Assembly: GCA_965196985.1 (NCBI GenBank)
Contig: CBDALO010000043.1
Coordinates: 1-64,000 of the forward strand
Direction of reading: 5' to 3'
Origin: 2-12-FULL-35-23 sp965196985
GTDB taxonomy: Bacteria > Pseudomonadota > Gammaproteobacteria > UBA12402
Length of the DNA stretch: 64,000 bases
A program made the position numbers and the translations under genes. The notes below the pieces were generated by a model. It did not search any database, had not been told where the DNA came from, and worked only from the letters and a program-made list of their open reading frames with translations. Below are positions 17,694 through 27,172 of this stretch, one piece after another (positions within the stretch are counted from its first letter, which is position 1; every line of letters starts with the position of its first letter).

Positions 17694-17702
17694 CTATTTG
17701 AC

Positions 17703-17738
17703 ACCATCTCACGCAAAATAGGTTGAGATGGTTTCTCT
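17703..17738. terminator. Hairpin after the ATPase gene
   Basis: CCATCTCA (17704-17711) pairs with TGAGATGG (17724-17731) and is followed by TTTCTC. It could end the ATPase transcript. TTGAGATGG also occurs in direct orientation at about 14210, just upstream of the DDE transposase gene, so the motif may alternatively be a transposase-binding repeat near the element end. Confidence 0.45.
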
Positions 17739-17755
17739 AAATTATTGTGGGACGT

Positions 17756-18370
17756 TACACCAATATAGCCTTTATCTCCGAAGGCCAAAGCCTCCAGCCC
17801 TTCAAACAATGAGACACCTGCAGCTAAATCATGATGATTGCCGGGCGTGACTTTAAAGGCGATTAACTCACCTATGTCATTGATTACTAAATGAAGTTTC
17901 AGACCAAAAAACCAACCAACAGATGTTTTTCCAAGTTTTGCAACCGCTTTAAATGTGCGGTGGCGTTTAGTGCGTTTAATGTGACAGTTTGGTAGGCAAC
18001 TTGAGTCAATGTAGTAAATGCCACTACGCCTGCCACCGTTGAGAGTAATAAAAATTGTCAGTGGCATTAGCGCTCTAGGCATCAATTCAATAAAACGTGA
18101 GTAACTGGGTAAATTGGGGAAGTAATGTCCCCAGTATGTTTTTAGAAAGCCAGTATAAAAATATTTAAAGTTTCTATAGCCGATCATTTGGAACAAAATC
18201 ATGATTGTCATAATCTCGCTATAAGCTAAACAACAAGGTGGACCTGACTTTTTTTCTGCAGATGAAGGGAGTAGATCTTTGCGCTCAAGTGCTGCAAATT
18301 CCTCAGCAAAATCATCTATGCGACAAAATAACTCTATAACCTCGCGCTCATGTATCATAACCACATCCAT
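17756..18370 (-). pseudogene. IS982-family transposase, truncated at the C terminus
   Basis: Starts MDVVMIHEREVIELFCRIDD (ATG 18370) and shows the IS982 blocks LAYSEIMTIMILFQMIGYRN, FITLNGGRRSGIYYIDSS with the first Asp, CLPNCHIKR, FGLKLHLVINDIGELIAFK and FGDKGYIG with the second Asp. After GDKGYIG the similarity stops and the frame runs into unrelated DNA next to the ATPase gene. About 200 of roughly 290 residues remain and the third catalytic residue is gone. Upstream in-frame residues to 18427 are probably not part of the protein. Confidence 0.85.
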
Positions 18371-18470
18371 TATTAGTAATAATTTCAAAAGGTTATATAA
18401 GTTTTTCACTAAATCCAAGGCTGCCATAACTCCGAACTGGGGTTAAGTAAAGGTAATAGAAAGAAAGTCA

Positions 18471-20417
18471 GTATCCGTTCAATATCAGCATGATTTGAAA
18501 ATAATTCAAAAAGTTCTTGACAGCTTTTTCGTGCAAATTTGGAAATTTTATATTGGAATCATCGTGTGTCATAAAAGCATGATGTGCGCTCTATAACAAC
18601 GCTGTATGCTCGGATTATTTTTTCACCGATCAGGTTCATGGCTTAAAAATAATTTCAGCAGTACGGCCATCTGTGTGGGGAAAATTTACCTTTTCAAACC
18701 CGTGGTATACTCTTCCTATGAAAAAACAACCTGACAAATCAGTTTTAGCCGATCTCATTGAGAGATTTAATAATACTGTTACACCAACAGCACTAGAAAC
18801 AGATTTTAGCAATGTATGTGAAAGTCAGGCTGAGAAAATCATAAAGCTAGAAGACAAGGTGCAATCGTTAAATAACGCATTAAATAAATATAAAGGTGAG
18901 CAAGGAAAGCCTAATGTTAGAAAGCAAACGCGCGCTAACAAGGACAAGGATCATTCCTCCGAGAAGGATAGAAAAGGAAATAAAACCAATAAAACTAGAA
19001 AGCCAAAATCTAGTAAAAAAAATCTCGAAGTCTCTAATACAGTGACACTAACAATTAATCCAGATTCGTTGCCCAGCGATGCTGTGCCAAATGGCTCTAA
19101 GAAAACACTTATCCAGGATATAAAAATTGCTGCTAATAACACTCTTTTTTTGCGCCAACAATATTACTCCCCTTCTGAAAACAAACACTATACAGCACCT
19201 CTGCCAACTGGTTATGAGGGCCAGTTCGGCCCTACTATTAAAAGCTGGACAAGCTTCCTAAATACTCAAGGTGGTATGACGCTAGAAAGCCTTGAGACAT
19301 TTTATAAAACCGCCAACATAGATATTAGTAAATCAACCATCCATAGCTTCACAATTAAAACACCTACGATACTTGAGCCCGAGAAGGTAGAAGTTGTGAA
19401 GGCAGGTTTACAATCCACGAACTACCAGCACCTAGATGACACCAACGCTAGAGAGGATGGGAAAAACCGTTATGTTAATGTATTGGGTAATGAGTATTAT
19501 TCAGCTTACTTTACGCTGACCAGTAAAAGTCGATTAAGCGTCATTGAAATGTTAAGCAAAGACCACTTTGGGTTCACATTAAATGAGGCCGCTTTTAATT
19601 TACTGGCTACTATGAACTTACCCCACAAGGTAATCGAAAGCTTAAAGGTATTTCACTCATCGACTATCTTAAACAGTAAGGAGCTGGAAGTTATTCTTGA
19701 TAAGGTATTAGGTGATAAAAAATTTCCAAAATATAGAAAGCTGATTACTGATGCGGCAGCTATCTCAACATATAGAAAGAGTCCTTATGCGATAGAAACA
19801 CTCATTACCGATGATGCGCCACAGTTTAAGCTCATTACTGAATCACTCGCCTTGTGCTGGGTTCATGAGGGTAGGCATTATAAAAAGCTGACGCCAATTT
19901 TTAAGAAGCACCAAGACTCTGTTGACAGCTTCTTGGATAGGTTTTGGGATTATTATCATAAGCTCATTGAATATAAAAAGAACCCAGGGCAAGATGAGAT
20001 AGATAAGCTATCCAATGAGTTTACTGAGTTATTCTCAACAATCACTGGCTACGAGAAACTAGATAAACAAATTGAGCTCACCTTAAAAAAGAAAAGGCAG
20101 CTATTGTTAGTGCTGGAAAAGCCAGAGCTTCCTCTACATAATAATCCAGCAGAGTTGATGGCTCGGAAGCAGGCTAGAATGCGCGATGTACACCTTCATA
20201 CTATGAGTGAAGAAGGAACGAAAGCTAAGGATACAATGGTTACAATTACTGAGACATGTAAAAAGCTAGCAGTTAATGTCTTCGATTATATATATGACAG
20301 AATTACAAAAAACTATTCTATGCCTTCGCTAGCGGAATTAATTACCATCCGCTCATCACAGGCGCAGTAAACTAAAGAGAGCGCAGCATGAGCATCATGC
20401 TGAAATAAGACGGATAC
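18471..20417 (+). mobile_element. 1.95 kb single-ORF IS (IS66-like transposase), copy 2
   Basis: 1947 bp with the same GTATCCGT ends as copy 1. Target duplication GAAAGTCA at 18463-18470 and 20418-20425. The flanks read together as part of a minus-strand membrane protein frame (GQVTFFLLPLLNPSSELW). Confidence 0.95.
18718..20370 (+). CDS. Single-ORF IS66-like DDE transposase, copy 2
   Basis: An intact transposase of 550 residues from ATG 18718 (565 from a GTG at 18673). It starts with a short coiled coil (CESQAEKIIKLEDKVQSLNN), has a Lys-rich linker, then the core: YQHLDDTNAREDGKN (first Asp), ETLITDDAPQFKLI (second Asp), LCWVHEGRHYKKL, and LPLHNNPAELMARKQARMRD with the catalytic Glu. The PLHNNPAE block parallels the PLDNN.AER of IS66, but there are no tnpA or tnpB genes, so the family placement is uncertain. 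A TATACT box lies only 8 bases before the ATG, which would make the message nearly leaderless. Confidence 0.88.
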   Translation: MKKQPDKSVLADLIERFNNTVTPTALETDFSNVCESQAEKIIKLEDKVQSLNNALNKYKGEQGKPNVRKQTRANKDKDHSSEKDRKGNKTNKTRKPKSSKKNLEVSNTVTLTINPDSLPSDAVPNGSKKTLIQDIKIAANNTLFLRQQYYSPSENKHYTAPLPTGYEGQFGPTIKSWTSFLNTQGGMTLESLETFYKTANIDISKSTIHSFTIKTPTILEPEKVEVVKAGLQSTNYQHLDDTNAREDGKNRYVNVLGNEYYSAYFTLTSKSRLSVIEMLSKDHFGFTLNEAAFNLLATMNLPHKVIESLKVFHSSTILNSKELEVILDKVLGDKKFPKYRKLITDAAAISTYRKSPYAIETLITDDAPQFKLITESLALCWVHEGRHYKKLTPIFKKHQDSVDSFLDRFWDYYHKLIEYKKNPGQDEIDKLSNEFTELFSTITGYEKLDKQIELTLKKKRQLLLVLEKPELPLHNNPAELMARKQARMRDVHLHTMSEEGTKAKDTMVTITETCKKLAVNVFDYIYDRITKNYSMPSLAELITIRSSQAQ

Positions 20418-20425
20418 GAAAGTCA

Positions 20426-20917
20426 CTTGGCCGTAGAGTTGGTTGGCGAGGTTAGGCCAACTTAAATAAAAGATAACTAAGCATGGTAAAAGATAGCTGA
20501 GAGAATTAGGTGGTTCGGTGAATTTAATTAATAAAGCCAGGCTTAATATGACACAAATAAACCTATCAGCGTCCATAGTAATGTATTAATGCTTAGTTTG
20601 TTGCTGTAATTAACTAATGCCTTTAATACACTGTTCATCATGGGCGTGTTTAGATTAATAGCGGTGCCGGTGCTTGCTTTAACTCGCTTTAATTTTTTAC
20701 CGAAATGAACTGGTTTGGTTAGCCTTAAGTAATGGTAATGAGAATAAATGGGGCGCTGTTTTCGTAGTGAGTGATAGAATGTTTTGTAGTCTCCACGTAA
20801 GTAACGGCTGGCTGTGCTTAAGTATTGCCAGGAAAGATTGGTAAAAACGATTAGTAGTACTAAGCTAACCAGGCTAATAATGAGGGGTTTCGTTGGTTTG
20901 AAGTGTTTTATCATCAC
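20426..20917 (-). pseudogene. Hypothetical membrane protein, split and probably frameshifted
   Basis: The minus-strand frame from ATG 20917 reads MMIKHFKPTKPLIISLVSL, with an N-terminal membrane helix (LIISLVSLVLLIVFTNLSW), and stops at 20543 after LLWTLIGLFVSY. A second overlapping frame continues CVILSLALLIKFTEP, LLPCLVIFYLSWPNLANQL to the IS junction at 20425 and beyond it to about 18440. Two frames of matching hydrophobic character suggest one gene with a frameshift near 20550, then cut by the IS. I do not recognise the family. Confidence 0.5.
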
Positions 20918-21043
20918 AGCAGGCTAGCAGGTTTTTTTATTGGTTGGCAAGCTTGTTGATATTAAGAATATTTCAGTTGATTGTGCTTTTACAATGACCA
21001 CATTTCGGTATAATGTGCCTCTTTAAGTAAGAACAGAGGTTAA

Positions 21044-21517
21044 ATGATGAAAAAGCTATTTTCATTCTGTGTAGTTGCTGTTGCTGCAGTGAGCCTAGCA
21101 GGCTGTCAAAATATGACTAAACAAGATATGGGTGTTATTGGTGGTGGTGCCATTGGTGGCTTGTTAGGTTCTCAGTTTGGTGGAGGTAGTGGTAAGGTCT
21201 TGGCTGCAGTGGGTGGTACGATCTTAGGTGCTGCAATTGGTGGTATGATCGGCCATAACATGGATAAGACCGATCAACTTGAAATGCAGCAAGCATTGAA
21301 TTCACAGCGCACTAACACGACTAAAACTTGGACTAATCCTGATCAGCATGCGGTATATCACGTAACGCCCAAGAAAACTTACTATCGCAGCAGTGGTACC
21401 CCTTGTCGTGAATATTACATGACAGCGAATATCGGCGGTAAGAAGCAACAGGTTTATGGTACGGCTTGTCGCCAAAGCGGTGGTAGTTGGAAGATAGTTA
21501 ACTCACGTGATGCGTAG
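21044..21517 (+). CDS. Glycine-zipper outer membrane lipoprotein (17 kDa surface antigen-like)
   Basis: A 157 residue lipoprotein: MMKKLFSFCVVAVAAVSLAGC with lipobox SLAGC near residue 21. Residues 30-75 form a glycine-zipper 2TM motif (GVIGGGAIGGLLGSQFGGG, then GTILGAAIGGMIGHNMD). The C-terminal domain (YYRSSGTPCREYYMTANIGG, YGTACRQSGGSW) matches the RT0821/17 kDa surface antigen type fold. It would sit in the outer membrane or periplasm and stabilise the envelope. Two adjacent ATG codons are possible starts; AACAGAGGTTAA precedes them and TATAAT is visible about 40 bases upstream. Monocistronic. Confidence 0.9.
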   Translation: MMKKLFSFCVVAVAAVSLAGCQNMTKQDMGVIGGGAIGGLLGSQFGGGSGKVLAAVGGTILGAAIGGMIGHNMDKTDQLEMQQALNSQRTNTTKTWTNPDQHAVYHVTPKKTYYRSSGTPCREYYMTANIGGKKQQVYGTACRQSGGSWKIVNSRDA

Positions 21518-21530
21518 TGAAATCCAATTC

Positions 21531-21617
21531 GTAGCCCGGATTGAGCGCGCTAGCGCTCGATAATCCGGGGCTAATGTTAATCCCCCGGCTTATCGCTACC
21601 GCTCAAGCCGGGCTACA
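21531..21617. repeat. REP-like palindromic repeat, copy A
   Basis: GTAGCCCGGATTGAGCG at the left pairs with CGCTCAAGCCGGGCTAC at the right, with inner arms GATAATCCGGGG and CCCCCGGCTTATCG. A second copy lies at 61797-61877. It follows the lipoprotein gene and may terminate or protect transcripts. Confidence 0.8.
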
Positions 21618-21635
21618 AGTTTCCTGGCTGTTAGA

Positions 21636-21929
21636 TTATTTTTTCTTCGCGACAGGCCATTGTAGTTTGTATTCACTGAGCTTTTTTTCTAAAGCTTGTA
21701 AGTTAAGGTGGCCTGCGTGACCAATGTGCTCAGCTTCTTCTTTGCTAAGCTTAATGACTTTTTTTGCTTGTTTGCCGGTATAAACGATAAGCTCATTAGA
21801 CTTTAATTCAATTTTTTGGATAAATTGAGGTTGGCCATTGCTCTGTTTGCTATTCGTTGGTGCTGCATAAGCGCTTGCTGCTAAAAAACTATTAAGTAGA
21901 AGTAAGGTGAGGGCTATTTTTTTCATCAC
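21636..21929 (-). CDS. Small secreted hypothetical protein
   Basis: A 97 residue protein with a clear Sec signal: MMKKIALTLLLLNSFLAASAYA, cleavage likely after AYA. The mature 75 residues are basic and hydrophilic (LIVYTGKQAKKVIKLSKEEA, ending VAKKK). No family recognised. The start has AGGATTGATG upstream. It is convergent with the glycine-zipper lipoprotein gene, the REP-like repeat lying between them. Confidence 0.7.
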   Translation of the reverse strand: MMKKIALTLLLLNSFLAASAYAAPTNSKQSNGQPQFIQKIELKSNELIVYTGKQAKKVIKLSKEEAEHIGHAGHLNLQALEKKLSEYKLQWPVAKKK

Positions 21930-22147
21930 ATCAATCCTTGTTTAGGTTGAAGCTGGAATAGTAAGGGCACAAACTGCGTATTGCAATACCTTAAGTAAAG
22001 GCTCTTTTTCAGAACGGGTGGGTAGATAAGTAAGGCGCTAGTATAAATATTTAGTTAGCCCTTTCCTGGGAAATTTCACCTTTAGAAAATTTCCTTTAAT
22101 CCTTTACCATGCTTGGTTTAAAGGTGTTTTTCGATAGAGCGTTATTT

Positions 22148-24094
22148 GTATCCGTTCAATATCAGCATGATTTGAAAATAATTCAAAAAGTTCTTGACAG
22201 CTTTTTCGTGCAAATTTGGAAATTTTATATTGGAATCATCGTGTGTCATAAAAGCATGATGTGCGCTCTATAACAACGCTGTATGCTCGGATTATTTTTT
22301 CATCGATCAGGTTCATGGCTTAAAAATAATTTCAGCAGTACGGCCATCTGTGTGGGGAAAATTTACCTTTTCAAACCCGTGGTATACTCTTCCTATGAAA
22401 AAACAACCTGACAAATCAGTTTTAGCCGATCTCATTGAGAGATTTAATAATACTGTTACACCAACAGCACTAGAAACAGATTTTAGCAATGTATGTGAAA
22501 GTCAGGCTGAGAAAATCATAAAGCTAGAAGACAAGGTGCAATCGTTAAATAACGCATTAAATAAATATAAAGGTGAGCAAGGAAAGCCTAATGTTAGAAA
22601 GCAAACGCGCGCTAACAAGGACAAGGATCATTCCTCCGAGAAGGATAGAAAAGGAAATAAAACCAATAAAACTAGAAAGCCAAAATCTAGTAAAAAAAAT
22701 CTCGAAGTCTCTAATACAGTGACACTAACAATTAATCCAGATTCGTTGCCCAGCGATGCTGTGCCAAATGGCTCTAAGAAAACACTTATCCAGGATATAA
22801 AAATTGCTGCTAATAACACTCTTTTTTTGCGCCAACAATATTACTCCCCTTCTGAAAACAAACACTATACAGCACCTCTGCCAACTGGTTATGAGGGCCA
22901 GTTCGGCCCTACTATTAAAAGCTGGACAAGCTTCCTAAATACTCAAGGTGGTATGACGCTAGAAAGCCTTGAGACATTTTATAAAACCGCCAACATAGAT
23001 ATTAGTAAATCAACCATCCATAGCTTCACAATTAAAACACCTACGATACTTGAGCCCGAGAAGGTAGAAGTTGTGAAGGCAGGTTTACAATCCACGAACT
23101 ACCAGCACCTAGATGACACCAACGCTAGAGAGGATGGGAAAAACCGTTATGTTAATGTATTGGGTAATGAGTATTATTCAGCTTACTTTACGCTGACCAG
23201 TAAAAGTCGATTAAGCGTCATTGAAATGTTAAGCAAAGACCACTTTGGGTTCACATTAAATGAGGCCGCTTTTAATTTACTGGCTACTATGAACTTACCC
23301 CACAAGGTAATCGAAAGCTTAAAGGTATTTCACTCATCGACTATCTTAAACAGTAAGGAGCTGGAAGTTATTCTTGATAAGGTATTAGGTGATAAAAAAT
23401 TTCCAAAATATAGAAAGCTGATTACTGATGCGGCAGCTATCTCAACATATAGAAAGAGTCCTTATGCGATAGAAACACTCATTACCGATGATGCGCCACA
23501 GTTTAAGCTCATTACTGAATCACTCGCCTTGTGCTGGGTTCATGAGGGTAGGCATTATAAAAAGCTGACGCCAATTTTTAAGAAGCACCAAGACTCTGTT
23601 GACAGCTTCTTGGATAGGTTTTGGGATTATTATCATAAGCTCATTGAATATAAAAAGAACCCAGGGCAAGATGAGATAGATAAGCTATCCAATGAGTTTA
23701 CTGAGTTATTCTCAACAATCACTGGCTACGAGAAACTAGATAAACAAATTGAGCTCACCTTAAAAAAGAAAAGGCAGCTATTGTTAGTGCTGGAAAAGCC
23801 AGAGCTTCCTCTACATAACAATCCAGCAGAGTTGATGGCTCGGAAGCAGGCTAGAATGCGCGATGTACACCTTCATACTATGAGTGAAGAAGGAACGAAA
23901 GCTAAGGATACAATGGTTACAATTACTGAGACATGTAAAAAGCTAGCAGTTAATGTCTTCGATTATATATATGACAGAATTACAAAAAACTATTCTATGC
24001 CTTCGCTAGCGGAATTAATTACCATCCGCTCATCACAGGCGCAGTAAACTAAAGAGAGCGCAGCATGAGCATCATGCTGAAATAAGACGGATAC
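22148..24094 (+). mobile_element. 1.95 kb single-ORF IS, copy 3 (nested in IS256 copy 3)
   Basis: 1947 bp with GTATCCGT ends and target duplication CGTTATTT (22140-22147 and 24095-24102), which lies in the IS256 left end (GAGCGTTATTTTGTCTG). Confidence 0.95.
22395..24047 (+). CDS. Single-ORF IS66-like DDE transposase, copy 3
   Basis: Intact and identical in protein sequence to copy 2 as far as I can see, with DDTNARED, ITDDAPQFK and LHNNPAELMAR. The start choice is as in copy 2: ATG 22395 or an upstream GTG at 22350. Identity between copies 2 and 3 indicates recent movement. Confidence 0.88.
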   Translation: MKKQPDKSVLADLIERFNNTVTPTALETDFSNVCESQAEKIIKLEDKVQSLNNALNKYKGEQGKPNVRKQTRANKDKDHSSEKDRKGNKTNKTRKPKSSKKNLEVSNTVTLTINPDSLPSDAVPNGSKKTLIQDIKIAANNTLFLRQQYYSPSENKHYTAPLPTGYEGQFGPTIKSWTSFLNTQGGMTLESLETFYKTANIDISKSTIHSFTIKTPTILEPEKVEVVKAGLQSTNYQHLDDTNAREDGKNRYVNVLGNEYYSAYFTLTSKSRLSVIEMLSKDHFGFTLNEAAFNLLATMNLPHKVIESLKVFHSSTILNSKELEVILDKVLGDKKFPKYRKLITDAAAISTYRKSPYAIETLITDDAPQFKLITESLALCWVHEGRHYKKLTPIFKKHQDSVDSFLDRFWDYYHKLIEYKKNPGQDEIDKLSNEFTELFSTITGYEKLDKQIELTLKKKRQLLLVLEKPELPLHNNPAELMARKQARMRDVHLHTMSEEGTKAKDTMVTITETCKKLAVNVFDYIYDRITKNYSMPSLAELITIRSSQAQ

Positions 24095-24345
24095 CGTTAT
24101 TTTGTCTGTAAAAACCAACTTCAGTACTTAGAAAAACCTTTAAAATTCTAAATGGCACTCTATTGTACCTGTCTCATCGCATAATATCTTAAATTAATTA
24201 TGCTAATCAATCTAAAAAATTATTTATACCTCAAATTTTTCTCCTCTCAAAATAAATTATTAACTTTTAGGTAATAGCAATTATATCTCGTTAATAAGAA
24301 CAAGTATGATCTATCCTAAAACCCTATGAAGCCTTATTATTCACT

Positions 24346-24838
24346 TCAACTTAAGTATCTAGGTGATCCGCTCCACTGGTCATCAATTTCCACTAAAACA
24401 GCTGATACGAGCCTTAGGCACGATTCAGTATTAGGGAAAATTCCAACTGTATGCGTCCTTCTTTTTACCTCTCTGTTTACGCGCTCAGCTATGTTACTGG
24501 TTCTTAATCTTTTTTGATGCGGCCTGTCAAAGTTCATCACTACTAAGCCCTCCGGTATATTCACTTCCAACCAAGAAGAAAGCTCTGGTGCTGTTTGCTG
24601 ATATTTATCTACCGCCATAGCCAATAGTCTTTCCGACTCATGAATGTTTGAGGCATTAAATATAGCTGTAATCTCCTCAGCTACTGGTTCCTTCATTGAG
24701 CGCTTTGGTATGTGAGCCTGAGCATTTTGCTGCAAATGAAATTGGCAGCGTTGCCAAGGAACACTGGGGAACACAGCTCTTCTAGCGGCTTTTAGGCCAG
24801 TATGAGCGTCGCTAGTAATCAACTCAATACCATGTATA
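24346..24838 (-). pseudogene. IS256 transposase copy 3, C-terminal part
   Basis: Holds the ITSDAHTGLKAARRAVF block to the normal C terminus SGSPRYLS. The N-terminal part is at 26308-26988, on the far side of the IS4-like insertion. The frame across the duplication ATGTATA is otherwise unbroken. Confidence 0.92.
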
Positions 24839-26307
24839 CTGAGAACTACCCAAAATTGTTATCTCCCTACCTGAACTGAATTCGATAATTCTTTTTGTTC
24901 TTCTTGAGAAACACTATTTTCTTTAAAAAATTGCTCTACTAAGTGATACGTTAGAAGTTTTCTAATACCCTTCGCAATAAAGTGTCGTGTCACCTTGCCC
25001 TTACCATCTCCTAATTTAGCTAGCATAATTGCGTAATCGTCATAAGCTTTTTCCTTACCTATCTCATACAAATATGAGGCCACATAAAAACATACAGCCA
25101 GTAGATTTTGTATCCCTTTAAAATTTTTTATCTGCATATTTTCCCAGCCTAGTCCTTCCTTGAGAAATTTAAAAACATATTCAATTTTCGCACGAGATAG
25201 ATAGGCTATGTATACCTCATACGCCTCATCAAAAGTCGTTACTTTTTTATTAGTTAATAGCAGCATGTCATTCTTAAAAATTCTCCTACCATCTCTGCCT
25301 GTAATTTGGATTTTAATTGCATTGAAGTTCTCAAACTCTCCAAAATAAATAGTTATTTTTCCGTCTTGTACGCAATTCTTTCCAACTGTTAACTTTTGGA
25401 ATTGCTTTTCGCCTTGAGCATCAAAATCAGCGTTAATCAGCTTAAGCTTTTTACCATCATCACCTCTACCTTCTATTGTTCTTGTTATTTTTGAGCGAAT
25501 AATAAAGTCTTGATCTAGGTTTGTATCAATTAGTGAGAGATAGTCATTATCATCAAACTCTCTATCTAGAATATGGGTAATGGTTGCATCTTCATTCTTT
25601 GATTTTAGGCAGATTCCTATTTTTTCTATTTCACGAATAGACAGCAGCTTTTTATTAAAGTAATCACCAGATTCATAAAGACTCTTGGCCTCTTTATCTC
25701 CCTCAAATGGCTTTCCAGCCTCTATTTTCTTAATATGCTCAGCTTTTAAAAACTTAGGGTCTTTATTGCTGTAGCTTACATGCGATAGTAGATGCACAGC
25801 CTTATCACCAGGTACTAATGCAACTGCGTTATGCGTGCTGTAACCATTGATAATATCCCCGTCCAGACTCCTTACTTTACCTAGATTTTCAGTTTGCTTG
25901 CTATGTGGCTTTCTAATATCAGAAGGATCATGAAGAACATCAATTTTACTGGCGTGTGAAAGTTTTTCACAGCTCTGTTCTAGCAATACATCATTTGTTT
26001 TTATTGGATCTAAATCGGTGCTTTTATTTTCACCGGTAAGTGTACGAATCATCTTTTTATACTCATTGTTATCTTTTGATGAACTGAACAACTTACAACT
26101 ACCTTCAGTTAATAGCTTTCCTACAATCGTCGATAGATTTTTTTAAAACAACTTTCCCAGTTAATTTTGAAAAAAGAGGGGCAGCGTAATCGGCGAAGTT
26201 TAACATTTATACTCATCTCGTTAGTCTTGTTAAAAAGACAAAGCATAGTCATTTTTACACAATATTTCAGCATTATTTTGCTGATTTAAATTTTGGGTAG
26301 TTTTCAG
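24839..26307 (-). mobile_element. IS4-like element (1469 bp), copy A
   Basis: Terminal inverted repeats CTGAGAACTACCCAAAATT and CTGAAAACTACCCAAAATT. Target duplication ATGTATA (24832-24838 and 26308-26314) in the IS256 transposase gene. The three copies in the window are all 1469 bp. Confidence 0.95.
24859..26091 (-). CDS. IS4-like DDE transposase, copy A
   Basis: A 410 residue frame beginning at a TTG (MFSSSKDNNEYKKM). DDE motifs: VLHDPSDIRKPHSK (first Asp), ITHILDREFDDNDY (second Asp), RAKIEYVFKFLKEGLGWE (Glu). True translation probably starts further upstream in another frame: ATG at about 26206 opens MLNFADYAAPLFSKLTGKVV, which reaches an A7 run; after a shift the frame reads KNLSTIVGKLLTEGSCKL and joins this one. 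All three copies share this layout. Family within the IS4 superfamily is uncertain. Confidence 0.88.
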   Translation of the reverse strand: MFSSSKDNNEYKKMIRTLTGENKSTDLDPIKTNDVLLEQSCEKLSHASKIDVLHDPSDIRKPHSKQTENLGKVRSLDGDIINGYSTHNAVALVPGDKAVHLLSHVSYSNKDPKFLKAEHIKKIEAGKPFEGDKEAKSLYESGDYFNKKLLSIREIEKIGICLKSKNEDATITHILDREFDDNDYLSLIDTNLDQDFIIRSKITRTIEGRGDDGKKLKLINADFDAQGEKQFQKLTVGKNCVQDGKITIYFGEFENFNAIKIQITGRDGRRIFKNDMLLLTNKKVTTFDEAYEVYIAYLSRAKIEYVFKFLKEGLGWENMQIKNFKGIQNLLAVCFYVASYLYEIGKEKAYDDYAIMLAKLGDGKGKVTRHFIAKGIRKLLTYHLVEQFFKENSVSQEEQKELSNSVQVGR

Positions 26308-26988
26308 ATGTATACCTCGCTCAACCAACTGCTGAAGAAAATCACGCCAATGTACCTCAGCCTCTGATAACGCAACAGAAACACCTAGCACTGTTCTCTT
26401 GCCGGTTGATTCATCAAAGCCATAGGCTATCAATACCGCACAGTCTTGTACTGTGCCGCTAGTGCGCACCTTCTCATAACGTGCATCTAGCCAAAGATAT
26501 TTTATCTTTCCTAACGGCTTATTTCGCCATTTCTTTAAATCTTCATCCAACAATTTAGCGCAACGGCTTACCTCTGTGCTTGAAATATCTGTTCCACAGA
26601 GTTGCTTTAGCACCTTTTCAACTTTGCGCGTGGAAACCCCATGCACATACATTTCAGCGACAGCCAGCTTAAGTGCTCTATCAGAGCGTACACCTCGCTC
26701 TAAGACTGATGGATAGAAGGCTTCATTGGAGTCTCTAACCTGCGGTATCTGTAGCTCAAGCTGACCTTGACCTGTGTTAATTAACCTTGGTTTAAAGCCG
26801 TTCGCATATCCGTTTCTATCGCCAGTTCGCTCATAAGGACTGGCATTTAAATGGCGCTCCCTTTCTATTAACATAGCCTCATTCATCAACCTGGAGACAA
26901 GCTTAGGTAAAGCTTCAAACCCCTCCATCGCTAAAACATGTATGGCTTCTTCGATTAAGTTCTCATTTTTATAGCAGCTCATTGTCAT
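26308..26988 (-). pseudogene. IS256 transposase copy 3, N-terminal part
   Basis: From the normal start MTMSCYKNENLIEEAIHV to LVERGIH at the IS4-like junction. The open frame then runs into the end of the IS4-like element (LKTTQNLNQQNNAE) and stops, so any product would be a truncated protein lacking the second and third catalytic residues. Confidence 0.92.
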
Positions 26989-27172
26989 TCCTCTTTTTTG
27001 GTTAAGTTTACCTTAAAAGGAATTTCTAATCTGACTGAGTCGCCTGCTTATTTTCAGCAAGTCAATGGAATTTACAGAAAGGATGGCGCACTAGCTGTTT
27101 TTCAGGGCTAAATATTTAGAGTCAACTTGTTTGCCCATGGGTTCTGTTGTGATGCTTGTTTTTAAAGAGATC

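Larger units (their letters stand above)
22133..27095 (-). mobile_element. IS256-family element, copy 3, carrying two nested IS
   Basis: Target duplication TGTTTTTC at 22125-22132 and 27096-27103 encloses the whole 4963 bp. Subtracting the two nested elements with their duplications leaves exactly 1532 bp, the length of copies 1 and 2. The single-ORF IS is only 15 bp from the left end and the IS4-like element is in the transposase gene. The element is therefore inactive. Confidence 0.95.

Noticed and set aside
18951..19142. 63 residue hydrophobic ORF antisense to the single-ORF IS transposase
   Set aside because: A shadow of the Lys/Ser-rich linker in the real gene. The hydrophobic look comes from reading AAG/AAA in reverse.
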